DNA of 64,000 bases from Natrinema mahii (GTDB taxonomy: Archaea > Halobacteriota > Halobacteria > Halobacteriales > Natrialbaceae): positions 62,001 through 126,000 of the forward strand of contig JHUT02000006.1 of NCBI GenBank assembly GCA_000690595.2. Direction: 5' to 3'. The translations under genes were made by a program, and so were the position numbers. Shown here in pieces: positions 44,737 to 53,941 of the stretch. Numbering within the stretch: the stretch's first letter is position 1; each line of letters opens with the position of its first letter. The notes beneath the pieces were generated by a model that had not been told where the DNA came from, searched no databases, and was given only the letters and a program-made list of their open reading frames with translations.

Positions 44737-45036
44737 TTACGCCTCGTCTCGCTCGGTCCGAAGCTCGGTCAGTGATTTCGCGCCCGCTTGGCGCGCGTCG
44801 CGCTCTCGAGACTGCCGGCGTTTCTGGGCTCGCTCCATCTCCTGAGGGTGGGAGTGGTAGTACTGGAGGGCAGCGTAGACATCGGCGACCTCGAGGTCGA
44901 ACTCGTCGGCGACGTCGGCAGCCGACCGTCCGGCGTCCTCGACCAGTCCCTGCAGCCGACGGACGGTCACGCGACGGCCCTCGAGGTGGGGCTCGTCGTG
45001 GAGTTCCGTGACGATTCGGCGAGCGGCCTGTGCCAT
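44737..45036 (-). CDS. DUF433 antitoxin
   Basis: A 99-residue protein. HLEGRRVTVRRLQGLVEDAG and SAADVADEFDLEVADVYAALQYYHSHPQEME form the DUF433 helix-turn-helix, which binds DNA and likely neutralises the DUF5615 partner encoded immediately downstream with no gap. The C-terminal basic/charged helix (about 70-99) would wrap the toxin. Autorepression of the operon is expected for the family. The gene is the promoter-proximal member of the cassette. Confidence 0.88.
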   Translation of the reverse strand: MAQAARRIVTELHDEPHLEGRRVTVRRLQGLVEDAGRSAADVADEFDLEVADVYAALQYYHSHPQEMERAQKRRQSRERDARQAGAKSLTELRTERDEA

Positions 45037-45142
45037 ACTAACTCATTACCATGCGTTCAGTAAAACTCTGTTCCTCGTCCGCACGTCGACCCGACCGCGG
45101 TACCGATATATGATCGAACCGTCGAGACGAACGAGGCTCCGC

Positions 45143-45211
45143 GCGACCGTGACGGGGGAACTGAAGGAGGCACTCGAGATCATCGACGACGCGACTCGAG
45201 CCGTTCGATAG
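45143..45211 (+). repeat. Direct repeat, displaced copy of the aminotransferase 3' end
   Basis: This orphan fragment translates in frame to ATVTGELKEALEIIDDATRAVR and a stop, versus ATGTEELKEALEIIDDATRAVR in the real gene. It has no start or upstream coding part beyond weak similarity for about 20 bp. It marks the far border of the toxin-antitoxin insertion, 835 bp from the host copy. Confidence 0.9.
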
Positions 45212-45283
45212 GCCGTCGTCTCCGGCGTCTCGTCTGCCGTCACGTGTACCGTTTTAGGGTCTCGGTCCGTGTTCCCGAACGAG

Positions 45284-46249
45284 ATGAGAGCTGTACGCCT
45301 TCGGGAACACGGCGACGCGGACGTACTGCAGGTCGAGGAGATCGACCGGCCCGACCCGGCCGCCGACGAGCTGCTCGTCGAGGTCGCCTCGGCGGGGGTC
45401 AACCCCGTCGACACCTACTTCCGTGACGGCTCGTACGAACCGGTCGGCCTGCCCTTTACGCCCGGCGTCGACGTCGCGGGGACCGTCGCAGCGACCGGCG
45501 AGGCCGTCGCGGACTTCGACGAGGGCGACCGCGTCTACGGCACCGGCATCGGCAACGGCGGCTCCCAGGGCGCCTACGCCGAGTACGCGACGATCCCGAC
45601 TGATCGGGTGGTTCACCTCCCCGACGGTGCGGATCTGACCGAGGCCGGCGGAGCCGGCGTCGCCGCCGTCACCGCCTGGCGCGCGCTGATCGACCACGCC
45701 GACCTCGAGCCTGCGGAGTACTGTCTGGTCCACGGCGGCTCCGGCGGCGTCGGTCACGCGGCCGTCCAGATCGCGGCTGCCGTCAGCGCGCGAGTGATCA
45801 CGACCGCGTCCGCGGAGTACCACGACGACCTGGCCGAGTACGGTGCCGAGACGGTGCTTGACTACGGCCGCGACGACCTGGCCGACGCCGTCCGCGAGGC
45901 TTCCGACGGCGGGGTCGACGCCGTCCTCGACCACCGCCTCGACGACTACCTGCAGTTCGACGCCGACGTCGCCGCGACGGGCTGTCGGGTCGTCGGCATC
46001 GGCGAGAACAGCCCCGATCCGGGCTTTACGAACGACGGCGCGGCCCGGTCGAAGGACGTCTTCTACCAGTTCATGAGCATGTTCAACACGCCGGACCTGC
46101 GCGTGCCGCTTCGCGGGGTCGCCCACCTCATGGACACCGGTGCTCTCTCGATCGACGTGGCTCGAAGCTACGACCTCGAGGAGGCGGCCGCGGCCCAGCG
46201 CGCGGTCATGGGGGACAGTTTCCTCGGCAAGCTCGTGATCGAGCCGTAA
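45284..46249 (+). CDS. Zinc-independent MDR family NADPH:quinone oxidoreductase
   Basis: A protein of 321 residues starting MRAVRLREHGDADVLQVEEI. PAADELLVEVASAGVNPVDTY, PFTPGVDVAGTV and VHGGSGGVGHAAVQIAAAV (the NADP-binding A/G-x-G-x-x-G loop, about 147-165) identify a quinone oxidoreductase/zeta-crystallin-type medium-chain dehydrogenase. No zinc-binding cysteines are present. It reduces quinones or activated alkenes with NADPH in the cytosol. A TTTTAGGG box lies about 26-33 bp before the start. It appears monocistronic. Confidence 0.92.
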   Translation: MRAVRLREHGDADVLQVEEIDRPDPAADELLVEVASAGVNPVDTYFRDGSYEPVGLPFTPGVDVAGTVAATGEAVADFDEGDRVYGTGIGNGGSQGAYAEYATIPTDRVVHLPDGADLTEAGGAGVAAVTAWRALIDHADLEPAEYCLVHGGSGGVGHAAVQIAAAVSARVITTASAEYHDDLAEYGAETVLDYGRDDLADAVREASDGGVDAVLDHRLDDYLQFDADVAATGCRVVGIGENSPDPGFTNDGAARSKDVFYQFMSMFNTPDLRVPLRGVAHLMDTGALSIDVARSYDLEEAAAAQRAVMGDSFLGKLVIEP

Positions 46250-46288
46250 CGGACCGCGGTTCTCGGTGAAAACAGCGCCGGCGGCCGG

Positions 46289-46678
46289 TCAGTCGGGGCC
46301 CTCAACCGCGTCCGCCCGCTCGAGCAGGGTCCGCCCGCGGTCGGTGAGCGTGACTGTCTCGGTCGCCGTGTCGTAGTCCACGACGTCAGCGGTCGTCAGC
46401 TTCGGGACGTGAGTGTGATGGAGCGAGATCCGGACGGCGCGGCGCTCCCGCGAGGGGACGCCGCCGTGGTCCGAGATCGCGTTCGGCTCCGCGTCGGCCT
46501 CCCGAGCGGCGATCTCGACCGCCAGTTCCGTGAGCGTGGCGTCGCCGCCCGTCTCCGCCAGGTACTGTAACGCCGCGCGGCGACGGCCGTCGGCCAGCAG
46601 ATCCATCGCCGTATCGACGGCATCGGGGGGCTCGCCGAACGCGGTGAGGCTCTCGGGCGAACCCAACAGTGGGATCAT
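46289..46678 (-). CDS. Winged-helix regulator, DUF7344 type
   Basis: A 129-residue protein starting MIPLLGSPESLTAFGEPPD. LLADGRRRAALQYLAETGGDATLTELAVEIAAREA and RRAVRISLHHTHVPKLTTADVVDYD, followed by a VTLTDRGRTLLERA wing, match the haloarchaeal winged-helix proteins now grouped as DUF7344. It likely acts as a transcription regulator. A clear TATA box (CATATATAC, minus strand at 46701-46709) lies 28 bp upstream, giving a leaderless mRNA. The protein resembles the regulator at 63361, but without membrane helices. Confidence 0.85.
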   Translation of the reverse strand: MIPLLGSPESLTAFGEPPDAVDTAMDLLADGRRRAALQYLAETGGDATLTELAVEIAAREADAEPNAISDHGGVPSRERRAVRISLHHTHVPKLTTADVVDYDTATETVTLTDRGRTLLERADAVEGPD

Positions 46679-46699
46679 ACCCCCGATAGTCGCCGGACC

Positions 46700-46709
46700 G
46701 TATATATGC
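46700..46709 (-). promoter_or_regulatory. TATA box for the DUF7344-type regulator
   Basis: On the minus strand the run GCATATATAC is centred about 27 bp upstream of the ATG at 46678. It is one of the clearest archaeal promoters in the window. Confidence 0.65.
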
Positions 46710-46808
46710 AACCTGTGAGTCCGATCGAACCACCACGTCGACTGTCACGTCGACTCCAGCGGTGCCCGCTCGAGGCGGGTGGGTCGCGAGGACCCAACGA
46801 ACCGGCGA

Positions 46809-47816
46809 TCAGGCGAGGTCGGCGACCGCTTCCATCGTCGTCCGCTTGTCGTCCTCGCTCATCCCGTCGACGAACCCGACGCGGACGGCGTCGACGCCCT
46901 CGATGGCGGCGTACTCCGCGAGCCACTCGCGGACCTCGTCGGGGGTGCCCGCGAACGCGAGTTCGTCGAGGACCTTGTCGGGCAGGGCCGCGGCCATCGC
47001 GTCGGTGTCCCGATCGTCCCAGGCGGCGCGGATCTCCTCGACGACGTCCGGATACCCTTGCTCGGCGACCGAGTTGCCGTAGTAGGGGCCGTAGGCTCCG
47101 AGCATGAACGCGATCGTGCCGCGGGCCTTCTCGCGGGCGGCCTCGCGGTCCTCGCTGGCGATCCCGCGGACGATCGGCGCGACCCGCAGGTCCGAGAGGT
47201 CCTTGCCGCCGAGTTCCGCGCCGCGCTCTAAGTCCTCGAGGCGGTCGCGCAGGCCGTCTTTCGTGAACATCTGCGGGGCCCAGCCGTCGCCGAAGCGGCC
47301 GGCCATCTCCGTGGCCTTTGGGCCGAGGGTGCCGACGTCGATCGGCGGCGGGTTCTCCGAGGGACCGCGCTCGTAGCCCAGCCCGGCGATGTCGAAGATC
47401 TCGCCGTCGTAGGCGGGGTTGCCCTCCTCGTAGACGTTGCGCATGATCTCGATCACTTCGCGGGTGCGCCGGAGCGGCCGGTCGAACTCCTGGCCGTGCC
47501 AGCGCTCGGTGATCGCGGGCGAACTCGGGCCGATCCCGAACCGGAAGCGGCCGTCGGCGGCCGCCTGCATCGTCAGCGCGGTCTGAGCGAGCATCGACGG
47601 CGTCCGGCCGTACGGCGAGATGACGTCGTTGGAGATGCCGAGTTCGTCGGTCCGGTCGGCCGCCAGCGTCAGCGGCGGCACGATGTTCCAGCCGGTCGTC
47701 TCGCCGACCGTGATCCGGTCGAAGCCCAGTTCCTCGGCCTGGACGGCGCGTTCGGCGACGCCCTGTGGCTTGTCGTAGTCGCCGAGCCGTACCAGCAAGT
47801 CGAGTTCGGCGTTCAT
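46809..47816 (-). CDS. F420-dependent LLM class oxidoreductase
   Basis: A protein of 335 residues from ATG 47816 (MNAELDLLVRLGDYDKPQG). The luciferase-like barrel shows AEELGFDRITVGET, PLTLAADRTDELGISNDVISPYGRTPSMLAQTALTMQ and FRFGIGPSSPAITERWHG, the pattern of coenzyme F420-dependent reductases and dehydrogenases. It matches a haloarchaeal subfamily that I remember as TIGR04024. Such enzymes transfer hydride to or from F420; the substrate is unknown. Haloarchaea make F420. It is monocistronic. Confidence 0.88.
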   Translation of the reverse strand: MNAELDLLVRLGDYDKPQGVAERAVQAEELGFDRITVGETTGWNIVPPLTLAADRTDELGISNDVISPYGRTPSMLAQTALTMQAAADGRFRFGIGPSSPAITERWHGQEFDRPLRRTREVIEIMRNVYEEGNPAYDGEIFDIAGLGYERGPSENPPPIDVGTLGPKATEMAGRFGDGWAPQMFTKDGLRDRLEDLERGAELGGKDLSDLRVAPIVRGIASEDREAAREKARGTIAFMLGAYGPYYGNSVAEQGYPDVVEEIRAAWDDRDTDAMAAALPDKVLDELAFAGTPDEVREWLAEYAAIEGVDAVRVGFVDGMSEDDKRTTMEAVADLA

Positions 47817-47995
47817 CGGGCACCCCTCCGCGTCGGCCGTCGAGTCGTGGTTCGGTCTGCCATCACCGCACACCGCGTCACGGACTCACATAAATCTGTA
47901 GCGTTTCCGTCCAGTCACGTGCGCGACCGATCACCGGCGATGGGGGATCGCCACATCTCCGGCGAACCGCTCGCGGCGATCCACCCACTGTGTGC

Positions 47996-49723
47996 CTACA
48001 GTTCCGTGAGGGACGGGTCGCCGTCCGGGATGCGATATCGGGCGACGGTCGACCGCTCGGCATCCCGTGGGTCCGCATCTTTGTCGACGCCGTACACGGT
48101 GTAGGTACAGTGATCGCGAGTGAACTCGACGACGGCGTAGCCGTGCTGATGCCAGTCGACGTACTCGAGGTGGTCGTTTTGGTCCTTGGTCAACTCCGCG
48201 AGCGCGTCGTCGTCCCAGTCACTCGGGAAATCGACTACGTCGGCGGCGTTGACGCTCGTAACGGCGGGAGTCATCAGCTCGACACCGATTCGATCGTACG
48301 TCTCGAACGGCTCGATTTCGCCATAGCCGGCTTTCACGTGGCCGGCAAGCGACGCGTGGAGGTCGCCGGTCAGGACGACGAAGTTGCGTGGATCGACGTC
48401 CGCGACGTGTTGCATGAGTTCCCAGCGTTCGTGCTGGAAGCCGTCCCACGAGTCGTGGAGCAGTTCGATCTGCGACCAGTTGTCGCCGATGGTCAGGGGC
48501 ATCGTCAGCACCTCATTGGCCCAGACCGACCAGACGGCATCGGACTCGCTGACCCAGTCCGTGAAGTACTGTTTCTGTTCGTGGCCGAGCATCGTCCGCC
48601 CCTGCGCTTCCTCATCCGTGCAGGTGATCCGTGCGTCGCCACAGGGTGGCCCGTCGCGATAGAGGCGTTCGTCGGTGACGGTCAGATCGACGAGGTCGCC
48701 GAACTGGAGATCCCGCCACAATCGGAGCTGGTCCTGCAGTGCCGACTCGTTCGGATCGAACTCGACGCGGGCAGGAACGTACTCGACCCACGCCTGAATG
48801 CCGTCGGCCGTGATCTCCATCGCCCGCTCGGGCTGCTCGCCGCCGTCCGTATCCGGCAACACCGGCGCGTTCGCTTCCTCGTCCCAGTATCGATTGTTCC
48901 CGATCTCGTGGTCGTCCCAGCCGTGAATAACGGTGTGTTGCTCGAGTCCCTCCTGGAGGAATTCGTTCCCCTTGTAGGTTCGATACAGCGTCCGGAAGTC
49001 GGCCAGGGACTCCGCCAGACCGGCGCCGCTGGGGAGGTCGATGTCGCGCCCGTCCTTGATATCCGTCGTCGGCGAGGTGTAGGCACCGTCGGCTGACTCG
49101 TAAATGAAGTCGCCGAGGTGGACGACGAAGTCGACGTCTTCGGCCGCGAGATGGCGATAGGCTCCGTAGTACCCGTTCTGGTAGTCCTGACACGTAAGGA
49201 CCGCGAACGACAGCGAATCGGGGCTCGCGCCGGCTGCCGGCAGCGTCCGACAGCGACCGGTCCGTGTCGCGACGCCGTCGTAGACGAACTGGTAGTAGTA
49301 GCGCCGATCCGACTCGAGAACGCCGTCGAGATCGACTTTGACCGTGTAATCGTGTGTACTCGAGAGTCGATCGGCGGGGACCGTTCCCTCGTAGACCGGG
49401 TCCACGAAGTCGTCGTCGGTCGCGACCTGGACACCGATCGGCTCCTCGGGGACGACCGCACTGGGGGCGATCCGCGTCCAGAGAATAGCGCCGCTCGAGG
49501 TCGGTCCGCCGCTGGTGACCGACTGCGGAAACGTCGCGTCGGGATCGGCTGTCCCGTCGATGTCGAAGACGCTTCGATCGGTCGCCGACGCCGCGGCGAC
49601 CGGCTGGACGATATCGCGCTGGGCGAGAACCGTCGCGAGGCCGCCAGCGACCGAGGTGGTGCCGATGCTCTCGAGAAAGCCGCGCCGATTCGGCCGGTTC
49701 CGTGTGCCATTTTGCTCTGGCAT
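47996..49723 (-). CDS. phoD: PhoD-like alkaline phosphatase, Tat-exported
   Basis: A protein of 575 residues from ATG 49723 (MPEQNGTRNRPNRRGFLESI). NRRGFLESIGTT is a twin-arginine motif ahead of a hydrophobic stretch. The phosphatase part has an N-terminal fibronectin-like segment, LSFAVLTCQDYQNGYYGAYRHLAAEDVDFVVHLGDFIYE (metal ligands, about 180-220), HGWDDHEIGNNRYW and VVLTGDLHASLAGHV. PhoD enzymes hydrolyse phosphodiesters and monoesters outside the cell, using Fe3+/Ca2+. It diverges from the GlcD-like gene across an AT-rich 171-bp promoter region. Confidence 0.93.
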   Translation of the reverse strand: MPEQNGTRNRPNRRGFLESIGTTSVAGGLATVLAQRDIVQPVAAASATDRSVFDIDGTADPDATFPQSVTSGGPTSSGAILWTRIAPSAVVPEEPIGVQVATDDDFVDPVYEGTVPADRLSSTHDYTVKVDLDGVLESDRRYYYQFVYDGVATRTGRCRTLPAAGASPDSLSFAVLTCQDYQNGYYGAYRHLAAEDVDFVVHLGDFIYESADGAYTSPTTDIKDGRDIDLPSGAGLAESLADFRTLYRTYKGNEFLQEGLEQHTVIHGWDDHEIGNNRYWDEEANAPVLPDTDGGEQPERAMEITADGIQAWVEYVPARVEFDPNESALQDQLRLWRDLQFGDLVDLTVTDERLYRDGPPCGDARITCTDEEAQGRTMLGHEQKQYFTDWVSESDAVWSVWANEVLTMPLTIGDNWSQIELLHDSWDGFQHERWELMQHVADVDPRNFVVLTGDLHASLAGHVKAGYGEIEPFETYDRIGVELMTPAVTSVNAADVVDFPSDWDDDALAELTKDQNDHLEYVDWHQHGYAVVEFTRDHCTYTVYGVDKDADPRDAERSTVARYRIPDGDPSLTEL

Positions 49724-49894
49724 ACGATTGTGCTGACAGAATTCAGTAAAAGGCAATTATAATTCAGATACGTTAGACATTGTTATTATACCGTCGGATA
49801 CGAGGGATATATACCCGAGCCACGGGGGCGTCTCGAGCGATCCGCGTACGACCCAGTGGGAAACGTTGATACTGTCAGTGTCTAACATGCACGC

Positions 49895-51316
49895 ATGACA
49901 CACGATTGTTCGTTCCTCGAGGCCCTCGACCTCGAGGACGACCAGCTGTCGTTCGCGGACGGCCGACGCGAATCGCACGCGACGGACTGGGGGACTGAGG
50001 AATCGGACGGAGTCATGCCCGATGCCGTCGTCTGGCCCGAGCGTACCGCGGACGTCTCGGCGGTGGTGGCGGCGGCGACCGACCGCGGCGTGCCCGTCAC
50101 ACCCTACGCGGCCGGGACGGGCCTCGAGGGCGCGGCCGTCCCGGCCCACGGCGGGATCAGCCTCGATCTGACCCGGATGGACGCGGTGGTCGACTATCGG
50201 CCCGACGATTTCCAGATCGACGTGGGGCCGGGGATCATCGGCGCCGACATCGACGAGTACGTCGCGTCCGACGGCCTCTTTTTCCCGCCGTTGCCCTCGT
50301 CGGGCGATATCTCGACGATCGGCGGGATGATCGCGACCGACGCCAGCGGGATGGGGACGGTCCGGTACGGCGAGATCGCCGACTGGGTCCTCGGGCTCGA
50401 GGCCGTCCTCGCGGACGGCACCGTCGTCCAGACGGGGTCGCGGGCGATCAAGACCTCGAGCGGCTACAACCTGACCGACCTGCTGGTCGGCAGCGAGGGA
50501 ACGCTGGCGGTGGTCACCGAGGCGACCCTCGAACTGGCCGGCCGGCCGGAGCAGATCCGGGGCGGGCGGGCGATCTTCGAGACGCTCGACGACGCCGCCG
50601 AGGCGGTCTTCGACGCGGTCCGGACCGAGGTCGACGTCGCCAAGATCGAACTCGTCGACGGGCTGAGCGCCCGGATGGCCAACGACTACCTCGACACCGA
50701 CCTGCCCGACGCGCCGATGGTCTTTCTGGAGTTCCACGCCAACCACGGGATCGAGACGGAGATCGATCTCTGCCGAACGATCTTCGAGGACCACGACGTC
50801 GCCCGCTTCGAGATGAGCGAGGACGACGACGAGATGGCCTCGCTCTGGGAGGCCCGGCGGGAACTGGCCTTCGCCGTCAGGAGCTACGATCCCGACCTCG
50901 AGTCGCTCCACCCGGGCGACGTGACGGTGCCGATCAGCGCCTACCCCGAGGTCGTCCACGAGACGAAGCGACTCGCCGACGAGTACGACCTGCTGGTCCC
51001 CTGTTTCGGCCACGCGGGCGACGGCAACCTCCACTACAGCGTCCTCGCGGACCCGAACGATCCCGACCAACTCGAGCGCGGCGAGGCCCTCTACCGGGAG
51101 ATCGTCGAACTCGCGATCGAACTGGGCGGCACGGCGACCGGCGAACACGGCATCGGCGAGGGGAAACAAAAGTACCTCGAGCCGGAACACGGCGCGGGCG
51201 CGGTCGAGGCCATGCGGTCGGTCAAGCGGGCGCTGGACCCGATGGACACGCTCAACCCGGGGAAGGTCTTCCCGGAGACGGCCGACGGCGAGCGGGTTCG
51301 GAAACCGGACCGCTGA
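49895..51316 (+). CDS. FAD-linked oxidase, GlcD/D-lactate dehydrogenase-like
   Basis: A 473-residue protein with the PCMH-type FAD domain: VPVTPYAAGTGLEGAAVPAHGGISLDL (about 68-93), FQIDVGPGI, FFPPLPSSGDISTIGGMIATDASGMGTVRYGE. The C-terminal cap has PCFGHAGDGNLHYSVL, GEHGIGEGKQKYL and DPMDTLNPGKVF, as in glycolate oxidase GlcD and D-lactate dehydrogenases. It oxidises a 2-hydroxyacid and passes electrons to quinone or another acceptor. No Fe-S subunit is adjacent, so it may act alone. The substrate is undecided. Confidence 0.92.
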   Translation: MTHDCSFLEALDLEDDQLSFADGRRESHATDWGTEESDGVMPDAVVWPERTADVSAVVAAATDRGVPVTPYAAGTGLEGAAVPAHGGISLDLTRMDAVVDYRPDDFQIDVGPGIIGADIDEYVASDGLFFPPLPSSGDISTIGGMIATDASGMGTVRYGEIADWVLGLEAVLADGTVVQTGSRAIKTSSGYNLTDLLVGSEGTLAVVTEATLELAGRPEQIRGGRAIFETLDDAAEAVFDAVRTEVDVAKIELVDGLSARMANDYLDTDLPDAPMVFLEFHANHGIETEIDLCRTIFEDHDVARFEMSEDDDEMASLWEARRELAFAVRSYDPDLESLHPGDVTVPISAYPEVVHETKRLADEYDLLVPCFGHAGDGNLHYSVLADPNDPDQLERGEALYREIVELAIELGGTATGEHGIGEGKQKYLEPEHGAGAVEAMRSVKRALDPMDTLNPGKVFPETADGERVRKPDR

Positions 51317-51367
51317 GTGCGGCCGATCGTCGTCACGGACAGCCACTCCCGAAGCCGGAAGGACGAT

Positions 51368-52264
51368 ATGGCGGCTCGTTCATCGTTCCCTACGATGCCT
51401 TCGCGCCGCCGCGTCCTCGCGTGTGCCTGTACCGCCCTCGGGACCACTGCCGTCGCCGGGGTCGGCTCGGCCACCGCCGGCGACGGCGAGTTGACCCTCG
51501 AGATCGTTCGCCACACCTCGGTCGAGCCCGACGGGGACGCGCTGGCCCCGGTCCGCGAGGGCGTCGATCTGTTCGCCGAAACGTGGACGGACGTGACGCC
51601 GGGCACGGCCGAGGTGACCGTCGAGACGGACGCCGTCGCCGACTTCGGGATCGAACCCGCACACGGCGAGACGTTGGACGCCCTGGAGGCCGACGACGCC
51701 CTGCGAGGCGGTCGAACGGCGACAACGGTGACGCTGGTCGTCGTCGCCGACGGCGTGACGACGGCCGGGGCGATGCGTGGGTACGCGGGCCGCAGTGACG
51801 GTCGCTCCCGCGAACCCGGCGCGTACGGCTACGTCAATACCGAACTCGCCGCGCTCTTCGGCGCGGGGGTCGGGACCCCCCGCGACCTGCTCCGAAACTT
51901 CGCGGCCCACGAGTGCGGCCACGCGGTCGTCGGCTGGACCGACTTTCCGCACTACCCCGTCGAGGCGACCGAATCCGATTCCGACCCGGTGCGTCGGGCC
52001 CACAGCTGCGGCGCGCAGGACCACCCCGACGCGCGGGGTCGGTTCGTCCGCCACGGCATCACCCCGATGGCGACGGGCTATTCGGCGATCGAGAGCCGGA
52101 ACACGCCGCGCGATCACCCCTTTGCGACCGAACGGGGCCCGATCGACGACTACGCCGAGCCGGTCACCGAGTTCCCGTTCTCCCTCACCATGGACTACGT
52201 CCCCGCCTTCTCCGACACCGCTCGAGCGGCGATGGCCCACCACTACGAGCGGGTCTTCGCGTAG
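51368..52264 (+). CDS. Secreted putative zinc metalloprotease (HExxH)
   Basis: A protein of 298 residues from ATG 51368; ATG 51395 is an alternative. SRRRVLACACTALGTTAVAG is a Tat-like signal. The mature part has an alpha/beta metzincin-like core with LLRNFAAHECGHAVVGWTDF (HECGH, the zinc-binding HExxH), then HSCGAQDHPDARGRFVRHG and a late FSLTMDYVPAFSDTARAAMAHHYERVF. I recognise no named family. The export signal and HExxH suggest an extracellular peptidase, but substrate and fold class are inference. It follows glcD by 51 bp on the same strand. Confidence 0.72.
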   Translation: MAARSSFPTMPSRRRVLACACTALGTTAVAGVGSATAGDGELTLEIVRHTSVEPDGDALAPVREGVDLFAETWTDVTPGTAEVTVETDAVADFGIEPAHGETLDALEADDALRGGRTATTVTLVVVADGVTTAGAMRGYAGRSDGRSREPGAYGYVNTELAALFGAGVGTPRDLLRNFAAHECGHAVVGWTDFPHYPVEATESDSDPVRRAHSCGAQDHPDARGRFVRHGITPMATGYSAIESRNTPRDHPFATERGPIDDYAEPVTEFPFSLTMDYVPAFSDTARAAMAHHYERVFA

Positions 52265-52379
52265 TCGAGCCCCGGGACGCGATCCGGTTCCGAGACGGTG
52301 TCTTTATTATGTTCTCTTGAATCACTCGAACTAGTTACCGTTCGGTACCGGACCGCAGTTTCGCGGATCGCTACGAGCC

Positions 52380-53927
52380 ATGACACGCACGATTCACGTC
52401 GACGCCCGCTCGAGTCTCAGTCTCCTCGGTACCGTCCTGAAGTACCTCTCCCCGACGCTACTCGTCCCGACCGTGGTCGCGCTACTCTACCGGGAGAGCC
52501 CGCTGCCGTTTCTGGTCGCGCTGGTCGTCGCGATCACCGTCGGAACGGGCCTCGAGCGTCTCGAGCCCGAACCGGATCTCGAACACCGCGAAGCGTTCCT
52601 GATGGTGTCGCTGACGTGGCTGGTCGTCCCGCTGGTTGGGACGATCCCGTATCTCGTCGCCGGGACCGGGACGATCGCCGACCCGGTCAACGCCCTCTTC
52701 GAGAGCATGAGCGGCTTCACGACGACCGGCGCGACGGTCATGGGCGAAATCTCCGTCGAGACACACTCCCACTCGATCATGCTGTGGCGACAGCTCACCC
52801 AGTGGCTCGGCGGCATGGGGATCATCGTCCTCATGGTCGCGATCCTCTCGGAGCTGTCGGTCGGTGGGACACAACTCATCCGGGAGGAATCGCCGGGCAT
52901 TCAGGTCGAGAAGCTGACGCCCCGGATCACGCAGACGGCCCGGGCGCTGTGGGAGATCTACGCGGTGTTTACGCTCGCGGCCGTCGCCGTCTACTACGGG
53001 CTCCACCTCGCGGGACTGGCCCCGAACATGACGTTTTACAACGCCGTCTCGCACGCGCTGACGACGCTGCCGACCGGCGGCTTCTCGCCGGAAGGCCGCA
53101 GCGCCGAGGCGTTCGCTCCGATCGTCCAGTGGGCGTTCGTGCCGTTCATGGCGGCCGCCGGCGCGAACTTCGCGCTCTACTGGTACGCCTGGAACGGCCA
53201 GCTCGAGCGACTGACGGGCAACGCCGAATTCAGGTGGTATCTCCTCTCGATGGGCATCGTCGGTACCCTCCTCTCCGTGCTGCTCTTTCTCGGCGTCGGG
53301 CTCGCGACGATCCCCGAGAACGTCGCCGCGATTCCGGCCCACCTCGAACACTCGCTGCGCCACGGGGTCTTCCAGACCGTCGCGATCGTGACGACGACCG
53401 GCTACGCCAGCATGGACTTTAATACGTGGAGCGAGTCGGCACAGCTGATCCTGCTGTTCGCGATGTTCCTCGGCGGCTCCGCGGGGTCCGCGGCCGGGTC
53501 GATCAAGATCGTGCGCTGGTACGTCGCCGGGAAGTCGATACGGCGGGAGCTGTTCCGGATGGTTCACCCGCATGCGGTCCAGCCGGTTCGTATGGGCGGC
53601 ACGGACGAAATCATCGACGAGAACACCGTCCGCAGTATCTTCGTCTTCATCCTCCTCTTTCTGACGCTGTTTGCGGTCTCGACGGTCCTGCTCTTTCTCG
53701 ACGCCTACCGCACGCCCGGCCTCGAGCTGACGGCCCTCGAGGCGATCAGCGCGACCATCGCGACGCTGGGCAACGTCGGGCCCGGCGTCGGCGTCGTCGG
53801 CCCGATGAACAGCTACGAGCCGTTTTCCGGAGCCGCGAAGCTGTACATGACTTTCCTGATGTGGATCGGCCGGCTCGAGATCCTCTCCGTGCTGGTGATC
53901 CTGACGCCGGCCTACTGGCGGTCCTGA
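52380..53927 (+). CDS. trkH: TrkH family potassium uptake protein
   Basis: A 515-residue membrane protein with about ten helices and the four-fold repeated P-loop motifs of Trk/Ktr/HKT channels: SGFTTTGATVMGE (about 116-128), ALTTLPTGGFSPEG (about 223-236), IVTTTGYASMDFN (about 340-352) and ATLGNVGPGVGVVGP (about 460-474). It takes up K+ across the cytoplasmic membrane, the basis of the salt-in strategy. A separate TrkA regulatory subunit is needed and not found here. c-di-AMP commonly controls K+ uptake in bacteria; the cyclase gene lies 37 kb away. Confidence 0.95.
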   Translation: MTRTIHVDARSSLSLLGTVLKYLSPTLLVPTVVALLYRESPLPFLVALVVAITVGTGLERLEPEPDLEHREAFLMVSLTWLVVPLVGTIPYLVAGTGTIADPVNALFESMSGFTTTGATVMGEISVETHSHSIMLWRQLTQWLGGMGIIVLMVAILSELSVGGTQLIREESPGIQVEKLTPRITQTARALWEIYAVFTLAAVAVYYGLHLAGLAPNMTFYNAVSHALTTLPTGGFSPEGRSAEAFAPIVQWAFVPFMAAAGANFALYWYAWNGQLERLTGNAEFRWYLLSMGIVGTLLSVLLFLGVGLATIPENVAAIPAHLEHSLRHGVFQTVAIVTTTGYASMDFNTWSESAQLILLFAMFLGGSAGSAAGSIKIVRWYVAGKSIRRELFRMVHPHAVQPVRMGGTDEIIDENTVRSIFVFILLFLTLFAVSTVLLFLDAYRTPGLELTALEAISATIATLGNVGPGVGVVGPMNSYEPFSGAAKLYMTFLMWIGRLEILSVLVILTPAYWRS

Positions 53928-53941
53928 CTGCACGGGGGTCG

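Noticed and set aside
45008-45211. A 67-codon ORF ending in the duplicated aminotransferase tail as a real gene
   Set aside because: Only its last 23 codons resemble a protein, and they are a copy of the aminotransferase end. The part before is the promoter region of the TA cassette.
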